A DNA stretch of 5,158 bases. Source: JBEKJU01 sp050011095 (GTDB lineage Bacteria > Desulfobacterota > Syntrophorhabdia > Syntrophorhabdales > WCHB1-27). Location of the stretch: contig JBEKJU010000273.1 in the NCBI GenBank assembly GCA_050011095.1, positions 1-5,158 of the forward strand, read 5' to 3'. Shown here piece by piece: positions 1-5,158 of the stretch. Both the position numbers and the translations under genes were made by a program. The notes beneath the pieces were generated by a model, which worked only from the letters and a program-made list of their open reading frames with translations, searched no databases and was not told the DNA's origin. Each line of letters starts with the position of its first letter. The stretch's first letter is position 1.

Positions 1-842
1 GAAAAAAGGAGGTCACTCCTATCATGAGGTCGGAGGCGAGCAAACGGGCTTCTCCATCGTCGGTCGCGATCTTCTCCAGGTAGACGTTGACCGATGATAA
101 GCCTTGCAGGTACATCCGCCTCTTGATCCTTCGGGATACGACGCTTTTCTTATGATGGTTGAAGCGATATCCGGTCTTCTCGTAGATGAGGTGAAAAAAA
201 GGCTCGATGGCGAGGCTGTCGGGAGAGGGGCCGACCATGCCGGAGGTGTGAAATTTCAGTATCTCCCGGGCAATGTCCTCGGGGCTGAGGACTCCGTCGA
301 CCTGCCCCGTGCCGAGGGCCGCCAACGGCATCGCGGAAAACTCGGCCGTGGGCGGGTCCTGGACGAAGACGGTCCCACCCGCGCGTCTCACTGCGTGCAC
401 GCCACGGGCGCCGTCCGTTCCGGCGCCGGACAAGATGACGGCGATGGCCCGTTCGGCGACATCCTCGGAAAGGGAGATGAAGAATTCATCGATGGGGAAA
501 TGCATATGTTCCCGGGAACGGGGGGCTACGCGGAAGGTACCCTTTTCGATGCCGACCTCTTGCGCCGGCGGGCAGATATAGAGTCTATCGGGAAGGATCC
601 CGAGGCCATCCGCTACTTCTTCGATGATAAGCGCGGGCTTTCGAGCAGAGAGCAGGTCGGGCAGAAGGTTCTTGTGCGCCGGAGACATGTGCTGCATGAA
701 AGACCAGGGCAAAACCGAACTCATCCGGCAGCGCGGACAAGAAACGTTCTAACGCGTTAAGACCTCCCGCCGAGGCGCCTATGGCGACAATGGGGAAGGG
801 TGTGTCTGCGCTGTCGGGTCCGGGCTTGGGTGTCGATTCCAC
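1..842 (-). pseudogene. CheB-CheR fusion (chemotaxis methylesterase/methyltransferase), frameshifted, 3' end beyond window
   Basis: This is the N-terminal part of a CheB-CheR fusion, a cytoplasmic protein that joins a glutamate methylesterase to an SAM-dependent methyltransferase acting on chemoreceptors or related targets. The GTG start at 840-842 is chosen because GGAGG lies 5 bases upstream. With one base removed from the A3 run at 699-701, a single frame of 280 codons stays open to the window edge. The CheB domain spans about residues 16-195, with the nucleophile Ser24 in IGASAGG, His51 in MQHMSP and Asp143 in SGAGTDGARG. The CheR N-terminal helical domain begins near residue 213 (EKTGYRF, then SRRIKRRM) and reaches VTSFF, the start of the VTSFFRD motif that precedes the catalytic domain. 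Read as given, the frame leaves CheB after Phe48 and ends at 585 as an 85-residue product of no value. Family members usually continue with the CheR catalytic domain and often PAS or kinase domains; none of these can be seen here. The intact catalytic residues beyond the shift suggest a sequencing error or a very recent mutation. Identity is secure; whether the gene is truly broken is not. Confidence 0.86.
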
Positions 843-847
843 TTGAG

Positions 848-852
848 CCTCC
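848..852 (-). promoter_or_regulatory. Ribosome binding site of the CheB-CheR gene
   Basis: The minus strand reads GGAGG followed by CTCAA and then GTG, so a full Shine-Dalgarno core sits 5 bases before the start codon. It settles the GTG at 840-842 as the start, since the conserved CheB core begins only about 16 residues later and no better start lies between. Confidence 0.75.
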
Positions 853-872
853 GTAAAAAGATTATGGATACG

Positions 873-905
873 GGTGGTAACGGGTCAGTCGCGCACTTGA
901 CCACC
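873..905 (-). other. Possible alternative hairpins between the kinase and CheB-CheR genes
   Basis: Two inverted repeats overlap in the 110-base gap. One pairs 883-887 with 898-902 (GGTCA/TGACC, extendable by two pairs past a one-base bulge, loop GCGCG). The other pairs 873-878 with 900-905 (GGTGGT/ACCACC). They share bases 900-902, so they cannot form together in full. No U-run follows on the minus strand, so this does not look like an intrinsic terminator, and read-through from the kinase gene into the CheB-CheR gene is plausible. The stems are short and could be chance. Confidence 0.25.
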
Positions 906-952
906 TACGAGGAAAAAACCAGCAATTTCCAATCATAACATCATAGTCTATT

Positions 953-3900
953 TCAGACGAGTGAAATCTCGTCGAGCACTTTCCTGATGGTCTTTGCGAT
1001 CTCCCTCTTCGTCAGAGGCTTCATTGCAAAGGCTTTAATGCCTGCTGCCCTTGCCTTGTCGGCATCGACAACATAGCTGAAACCCGTGCACATGATAATG
1101 GGCATGTCGGCCCTAATAGCGAGGACCTCTTTCGCAAGCTCGACCCCCGTCATTTCGGGCATGGTCTGGTCGGTAATGACAAGATCGAACCGGGAAGGGT
1201 CGGATTTCAGAAGTGCAAGAGCCTCCCTGCTACTCATTCGTGACGTGACCTCATAGCCAAGCTCCGCGAGGATGTCTTCGCCCATCTCCACGAGGGCCTC
1301 TTCGTCATCGACGAAGAGGATGCGCTCGGAGCCGGTGGGGATTTCGTCGCCATGGAGTGCATCTGCTTCGGGGCCTCCCGTGATCCGGGGGAAATATACG
1401 GTGAAGGTAGACCCTCTGCCCGTCTCGCTCTCGACAGTGATGTAGCCGTCGTGCTGTTTGACAATGCCGTGGACCACGGAAAGGCCGAGGCCTGTGCCTT
1501 CTCCCACTTTCTTCGTCGTGAAGAAGGGGTCGAATATCTTGTCCATGATGTCGGCAGGTATGCCGGTACCCGTATCGCGGACAGCCAGCTTGACGTAGAG
1601 GCCGGGATCAATCCCGTGGGGGTTGCCCTTCGACGGTGAAACGCTCAGTTCGCTCAGCTCTATGTCGAGGCTACCTCCTTTCTCTTGCATCGCATGAGTA
1701 GCATTGGTACAAAGGTTCATAAGCACCTGCTGTATCTGGGTGGGGTCTCCGAGGATCAAAGCTTCGTTTGAGGCATTGACCTTGATGCCGATCGTCGAGG
1801 GCGTGGTCGCCCGGAGAAGCTTTATGGTCTCCTTGACGATACTGCTCATAAGCAAGGGTTTTTTCTCCTGCTCGGCTTTTCTGCTGAAAGTGAGCATCTG
1901 TTTCACCAGTTCTCGGCCCCTGATGCCCGCTTCCAGGACCCTGTGAAGATGACGTGCTTCCCGGCTCCCTTTGGCAACATTACCCTCCAGCAGTTCGGAA
2001 AAACCGATGATCGCGGCGAGGATGTTGTTGAAGTCATGGGCGATGCCGCCGCCCATGGTGCCCAAGGCCTCCATCTTCTGCGCCTGGCGGAGCTGGGCCT
2101 CAACCCTCTTGATCTCCCAGATATCCGTACATGTACCGAACCACTTTGAAATCGTCCCCTTCTCGTCGATGACAGGCACGCCGCGAATCAACCACCAGCG
2201 ATATGTCCCGTCCGCTTTGCGCAAACGGCATTCAAGCGAATAAGTGCCATTGTTCGTTACCGCGTTCTGCCAGGCATCCCACGCGCGCTGCTGGTCATCG
2301 GGGTGGAACGGTTTGTTCCAGCCGTGGCCGTAGCTTTCTTCAAGGGTGAGTCCCGTGTAGTCCACCCACTGTTGGTTGAAATAGATGTTCCAACCGTCTG
2401 CCCGGGTAATCCAGACGATTTGAGGCATGGCCTCGGCAAGCAGACGAAACTCTCTTTCGCTATTCGCAAGCTCTTCCGTTCTCTCGATCACTCGTTGTTC
2501 AAGATCGTCGCGAGCCTTTTGCAATGCCCTCTCCATCGCCTTTCGTTCGGTGACGTCTGTGTGACACCATAACCGGCCGTATGACTGACCACCTATGCGT
2601 ATGGGGATGAAGTCTCGCAGAAGCTCCCGCCCGCTCCGCATGGCCACCTGTTCGCCCTTTACGGGCTGTCCTCGATCCACTATTTCCCTGATGCAGGCGA
2701 TCGCCTCGTCGGGGTGCAGATAGGCTTTGCTGATTTTTGCAAAGATGTCGGATGAGGTGAGCCCCACGAGGTCCGCGGGTGAGTCGTTCAAATCGAGATA
2801 GTCACAGAGCGCCTGGTTGGCAAACTCAACCCGACTCTCATCTGACACAAGCAAAAGACCGCCGTACATGCTCGAAAGAACGGTGTAGAGGCGCTGCAGA
2901 GTCCTTTGAACCGCTTCTTCGGCTGCCTTTCGTTCGGTAATGTCCACCAGCGTGTGGACTGCGCCGCGAGGCTGCCCCTTATCGTCCCACAGGGGTGTGC
3001 CGTAGGCCAGGAGGTGGCGGGCCGTGCCGTCGTCAAAGACAAGGCTGTATTCGAAGTCCTGCACGTTCTCGCCGCGAGCGGCCCGCCGGGCGGGCAGTTC
3101 GTCGATCCTCAGCTCGCGCCCATCTTTAATCGCTTTGAAATGGCCGGACCTGACTTCGGGGGGCGCAGACAGCGAGATCTCGGCGCCGCGCGGTTGCCGC
3201 AGCAGTTCATCCGCCGCGCGGTTGCCCGTCATGTGGGTGCCGTCGGAGTTGTGGACGATAATGACGGGCGTCGGCACGGCCTCGAGCATGGCGGCCAATT
3301 CCTCCGCCCGCTCGCGTTCACGGTGCTCGCTTATCCGGAGCGCCTCTTCGGCCCGCTTGTGCCGGGTGATGTTCTGTCCTAGGATAGCGATGTCGCCGTT
3401 TATGGGCACCGCCGCTACCCTGATCCAGGAAGAGTTCGGCATCCTCTCAGTCTTGTATTCAGCCTCTATGGAGTCTGGTGTACCTGTTTCGATCACGCGC
3501 TTGTACAGTTCATAAAAGGGAGTTGACGCATGGGTGGGCGAGAACTCAGAGACACGCCTCCCTAGCACCTCTTCGGGATCGGTATTGTTCAAGCGGGCAA
3601 CTGCATCGTTCTCATAGACCCACTCGAAATCGATTATGTTTCCAGAAGGGTCGCGGAGGGGCCGCAAGATCGTGAAGCCATTAGGGGAAAGCTCCTGGGC
3701 CACGTGGAAAAGTTCTTGGCTCTCCCGAAGCACCTCTTCGGCACGAGTGCGATCGGCCGACTCTCTCTGAGCCAGGCGGGCTTTCTCGGCGTTGTCAAGA
3801 GCCAGGGAAACGCCAGCCGCAAGCTTCGTCGCGAAATCGAGGTGGGCCGGCTGAAAGGCAAAGGGGGCATGGTGGAAGTTGAAAAAGACCACGCCGACTA

Positions 3901-4414
3901 CCCTTTCCTTCGTGAGAAGCGGGGTGACGAGGACGGCGCGGACGTTCCACTTCTTCATGTGCTCCCGGTTGACGCGGTCGTCGTTGAACGCGTCGTCTAT
4001 GGCGACGGGTTTCCTGCTCGTCACGGCGAGCAGCGCGTGAGGCTCCTCCTCGTCGCTCATCCGAACGCCGATCACGTCGGCGGGGAATCCGTGGACGTAG
4101 GCGGGGACCCAGTGGTCGCCCTCGCGGAGGGAGATCGCGGCGGTGTCGCTCCCGAGGGCTTTCGCCGCCTCGGTCATGGCGCACTGCATCATGCTATCGA
4201 AGTCGACGGTTGAGTGTACAAGCCCGCTGATGGAGTTGAGCGCCAGGCTGAGCGTCTGCGCCTGTCTCGTCTGTTCGACCTCGGCGCGGAGAGCCGTGTT
4301 GGCCGCTGCCAGCTCGGCTATCTCCTTTTCGAGATCTTCTTTCGTTCTCTCCTGGTTTTTCACGGCCTTTTTGGGAAGGGTGGGGCTTTCCTGGGGTTCT
4401 TCTCGGACATGCAA
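953..4414 (-). CDS. Soluble hybrid sensor histidine kinase: GAF, four PAS, HisKA, HATPase, receiver
   Basis: This 1,153-residue hybrid kinase senses a signal, autophosphorylates on His and passes the phosphate to its own receiver domain. In order it has a probable coiled coil (about 18-57), GAF (about 60-208), PAS1 (232-353), PAS2 (370-493), PAS3 (502-623), a helical linker (625-655), PAS4 with a canonical PAC motif (655-770), HisKA (about 780-847), HATPase_c (about 885-1010) and a receiver (1030-1150). The phosphoacceptor is His793 in IAHDFNN. The ATP site shows the N box around Asn900/Asn904, G1 as DTGTGI (947-952), the F box FDPFFTTK (961-968) and G2 as GEGTGLGL (971-978). The receiver has Asp1036/Asp1037, phosphoacceptor Asp1082 in ITDQTMP, Thr1110 and Lys1132, so it looks competent. 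There is no membrane segment or signal peptide, so it acts in the cytoplasm; its ligand is unknown. The TTG start used here only marks the longest frame: the good ribosome binding site fits an ATG in another frame (4408-4410), so the true N-terminus is uncertain. PAS2 is locally much richer in GC than its flanks. The receiver has no output domain, so a separate partner is expected; the downstream CheB-CheR gene is a candidate. Confidence 0.95.
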   Translation of the reverse strand: MHVREEPQESPTLPKKAVKNQERTKEDLEKEIAELAAANTALRAEVEQTRQAQTLSLALNSISGLVHSTVDFDSMMQCAMTEAAKALGSDTAAISLREGDHWVPAYVHGFPADVIGVRMSDEEEPHALLAVTSRKPVAIDDAFNDDRVNREHMKKWNVRAVLVTPLLTKERVVGVVFFNFHHAPFAFQPAHLDFATKLAAGVSLALDNAEKARLAQRESADRTRAEEVLRESQELFHVAQELSPNGFTILRPLRDPSGNIIDFEWVYENDAVARLNNTDPEEVLGRRVSEFSPTHASTPFYELYKRVIETGTPDSIEAEYKTERMPNSSWIRVAAVPINGDIAILGQNITRHKRAEEALRISEHRERERAEELAAMLEAVPTPVIIVHNSDGTHMTGNRAADELLRQPRGAEISLSAPPEVRSGHFKAIKDGRELRIDELPARRAARGENVQDFEYSLVFDDGTARHLLAYGTPLWDDKGQPRGAVHTLVDITERKAAEEAVQRTLQRLYTVLSSMYGGLLLVSDESRVEFANQALCDYLDLNDSPADLVGLTSSDIFAKISKAYLHPDEAIACIREIVDRGQPVKGEQVAMRSGRELLRDFIPIRIGGQSYGRLWCHTDVTERKAMERALQKARDDLEQRVIERTEELANSEREFRLLAEAMPQIVWITRADGWNIYFNQQWVDYTGLTLEESYGHGWNKPFHPDDQQRAWDAWQNAVTNNGTYSLECRLRKADGTYRWWLIRGVPVIDEKGTISKWFGTCTDIWEIKRVEAQLRQAQKMEALGTMGGGIAHDFNNILAAIIGFSELLEGNVAKGSREARHLHRVLEAGIRGRELVKQMLTFSRKAEQEKKPLLMSSIVKETIKLLRATTPSTIGIKVNASNEALILGDPTQIQQVLMNLCTNATHAMQEKGGSLDIELSELSVSPSKGNPHGIDPGLYVKLAVRDTGTGIPADIMDKIFDPFFTTKKVGEGTGLGLSVVHGIVKQHDGYITVESETGRGSTFTVYFPRITGGPEADALHGDEIPTGSERILFVDDEEALVEMGEDILAELGYEVTSRMSSREALALLKSDPSRFDLVITDQTMPEMTGVELAKEVLAIRADMPIIMCTGFSYVVDADKARAAGIKAFAMKPLTKREIAKTIRKVLDEISLV
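4360..4410 (-). other. Short ATG reading frame at the kinase start (leader peptide, or true N-terminus displaced by an indel)
   Basis: An ATG at 4408-4410 lies 4 bases after GGAGG (4415-4419) and opens a 16-codon frame, MSEKNPRKAPPFPKRP, that ends in TGA at 4360-4362. It is one base out of frame with the kinase. Its stop overlaps an in-frame kinase GTG (Val18, 4361-4363) as GTGA, an arrangement that can support coupled restart. Alternatively, adding one base to the T5 run at 4368-4372 would fuse this start straight into the kinase frame. I cannot tell the two apart from the sequence. Confidence 0.4.
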
Positions 4415-4419
4415 CCTCC
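4415..4419 (-). promoter_or_regulatory. Shine-Dalgarno site ahead of the kinase
   Basis: The minus strand reads GGAGG followed by TTGC and ATG. The spacing of 4 bases suits the ATG at 4408-4410. The TTG that gives the longest kinase frame follows the site with no spacer and could not be served by it. The site therefore argues against TTG at 4412-4414 as the real start. Confidence 0.65.
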
Positions 4420-4498
4420 GGGTAGGGGGTGATAATGGCCCTAAGCACGACGCGTCTCATATTAGAAAGACAATGTCCGTATCGGGGCAGTCGCATTC

Positions 4499-4527
4499 AT
4501 TATAGCAGGTAAGCTCACCGATTACCA
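4499..4527 (-). promoter_or_regulatory. Predicted sigma-70 type extended -10 promoter for the kinase gene
   Basis: On the minus strand, TATAAT (4499-4504) matches the -10 consensus exactly and is preceded by TGC, giving the extended -10 form TGnTATAAT. At 17 bases upstream sits TGGTAA (4522-4527), a weak -35 with 3 of 6 consensus bases, which is tolerable when the -10 is extended. Transcription would begin near 4491-4492, giving a leader of about 80 bases before the kinase. No clear operator or enhancer-binding site was seen next to it. Confidence 0.6.
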
Positions 4528-4782
4528 TTAGTAGTTTTGATGGTTTTCGTGAGGCAGGTCGTGCTCGAGTTCAGGAAGGAGCCCTGCGCCGTCTCTATCC
4601 CGACCAAAGGTGTAGGTTAGAACCCGAGGACCGGGCAATATCGAGTTCAACCGATTCGTATCTATGCTATTTTCCGAAACTTCGCATCGGCAAGGAGCCT
4701 ACACGTGACGCAGCATCCAAGCCAGAGCGAAGGCCTAAACCCTCCTCCCCTGACTTCCGCCACGAGGCCTTTTCTGTCTTTA
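4528..4782. other. Non-coding stretch between the hydrolase and the kinase promoter
   Basis: I see no credible gene, tRNA or strong terminator in this stretch. A plus-strand frame opens with GTG at 4705 behind AAGGAG, but it runs antisense through the hydrolase gene and does not resemble a protein I know. The region probably holds the 3' end of the hydrolase transcript and the upstream part of the kinase promoter. Confidence 0.5.
4730..4771. repeat. Weak inverted repeat just past the hydrolase stop codon
   Basis: AAGGCCT (4730-4736) and AGGCCTT (4765-4771) can pair as a 7-base stem with a loop of about 28 bases. It begins about 12 bases past the hydrolase stop codon, where a terminator might lie. 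The loop is long and there is no U-run on the hydrolase side, so a terminator role is doubtful. The six-base core AGGCCT is itself a palindrome, so chance is a fair explanation. Confidence 0.2.
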
Positions 4783-5158
4783 TTAGTCAGGTCTGTGCGA
4801 TGCGGCTTCCTCGATGAACGCCGCAACCTCCTTCGGCCTGGAGACGTAGACTGCGTGGCTCGCACCCGCGACTTCCGTCGTATGGCTCTTGGCCCGCGCG
4901 GCATACCACCGTTCGAGGTCGGGGTTGATGGTCCTATCCTTTCCCGACACCAACATCCAGCTCGGCTTCCTCCTCCATGCAGGGATGGTGATGACCGCTT
5001 TGAAATTCTCGGCCCGGTTGAGTACCTGCGAACGCGCCATGAACGCGGCCTGCTCGGCTGACACGTCGGCTGCGAAGTAAGTCCGAAAGTGCGACGGGTC
5101 CAGGTACGTGAAACCGTCGGGCGTCGTCTTTATCGCGTTGGACTTACTCAGGTCACTC
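4783..5158 (-). CDS. Alpha/beta hydrolase, C-terminal part (5' end beyond window)
   Basis: The last 124 residues of an alpha/beta-hydrolase fold protein are present, ending in TAA at 4783-4785; the frame stays open to the right edge of the window. Family members are usually about 230-300 residues, so roughly half is seen. The visible part has the family pattern TPDGFTYLD, then PAWRRKPSW, the late-strand acid Asp74 in SGKDRTI and the catalytic His101 in GASHAVYV (numbered from the first full codon in the window). The nucleophile motif GxSxG lies outside the window. The match is to the broad Abhydrolase_6-like group of small, probably cytoplasmic hydrolases related to esterases and haloperoxidase-like enzymes. 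The substrate cannot be inferred. A GTG at 5062-5064 could be mistaken for a start, but conserved sequence continues upstream of it. It shares its strand with the kinase but is 368 bases away, with a separate promoter between them, so I expect no operon link. Confidence 0.88.
   Translation of the reverse strand, partial: SDLSKSNAIKTTPDGFTYLDPSHFRTYFAADVSAEQAAFMARSQVLNRAENFKAVITIPAWRRKPSWMLVSGKDRTINPDLERWYAARAKSHTTEVAGASHAVYVSRPKEVAAFIEEAASHRPD

Noticed and set aside
104..760. Plus-strand open frame of 218 codons antisense to the CheB-CheR gene
   Set aside because: It mirrors the conserved CheB/CheR frame, has no recognisable motif and low-complexity, charged composition typical of antisense frames in GC-rich DNA.
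921..960. Possible promoter for the CheB-CheR gene (TATGAT on the minus strand near the kinase stop)
   Set aside because: The -10-like hexamers have no acceptable -35 at 16-18 bases and lie in an AT-rich patch where such matches are expected by chance.
2906..3515. Two overlapping plus-strand frames antisense to PAS2
   Set aside because: They fall exactly in the GC-rich part of the kinase, where stop codons are rare in all frames; neither shows a family signature.
3704..4213. Plus-strand frame of 169 codons antisense to the GAF and PAS1 region
   Set aside because: The minus strand encodes well-conserved kinase domains here, and the GC-rich GAF segment explains the lack of antisense stops.
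4600..4680. Possible tRNA-like piece (GGTTAGAACC and GAGTTCAACC)
   Set aside because: No acceptor stem, anticodon arm or properly spaced T arm can be drawn, and the short similarities are not in tRNA order.
4705..5061. Plus-strand frame starting with GTG behind AAGGAG
   Set aside because: The ribosome binding site is fair, but most of the frame lies antisense to the hydrolase, which shows clear family motifs and catalytic residues. The translated product matches nothing I recognise.

Overview
The window (5,158 bases, moderately GC-rich) carries three protein-coding regions, all on the minus strand and all ordinary bacterial families. Read in the direction of transcription (right to left), they are the C-terminal part of an alpha/beta hydrolase (4783-5158, cut by the right edge), a large soluble hybrid sensor histidine kinase (953-4414), and the N-terminal part of a CheB-CheR fusion protein (1-842, cut by the left edge and carrying a frameshift). 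A multi-PAS hybrid kinase beside a CheB-CheR fusion fits an environmental, signalling-rich bacterium. The protein style resembles Desulfobacterota (the former deltaproteobacteria), but that placement is an impression and not a proof.

Region 4783-5158 holds the hydrolase end, with the expected catalytic Asp and His. Region 4415-4782 is non-coding as far as I can tell. Its left part carries a good extended -10 promoter (TGCTATAAT, 4499-4507) pointing at the kinase, about 80 bases upstream of its start; the rest shows only a weak inverted repeat. Region 953-4414 is the kinase: coiled coil, GAF, four PAS domains, HisKA, HATPase and a C-terminal receiver, with every catalytic residue present. A 110-base gap (843-952) with possible alternative hairpins but no clear terminator separates it from the CheB-CheR gene, which has its own good ribosome binding site and a GTG start.

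The kinase and the CheB-CheR protein may be co-transcribed and may act in one sensory pathway. The kinase would read small-molecule or redox cues through GAF/PAS and relay phosphate from His793 to Asp1082. The CheB-CheR protein would demethylate and methylate a receptor or a related target. That link is inferred from gene order only.

The main points of interest are reading-frame irregularities. One extra base in an A3 run (699-701) breaks CheB after codon 48, while the frame beyond it stays open for about 700 bases with the catalytic residues intact. At the kinase start, the only well-placed ribosome binding site serves an ATG that is out of frame with the kinase, which suggests either a second one-base indel or a 16-codon leader whose stop overlaps an in-frame GTG. 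Inside the kinase, the second PAS segment contains stretches much richer in GC than its flanks. I found no RNA gene, mobile element, CRISPR array or evidently new system.
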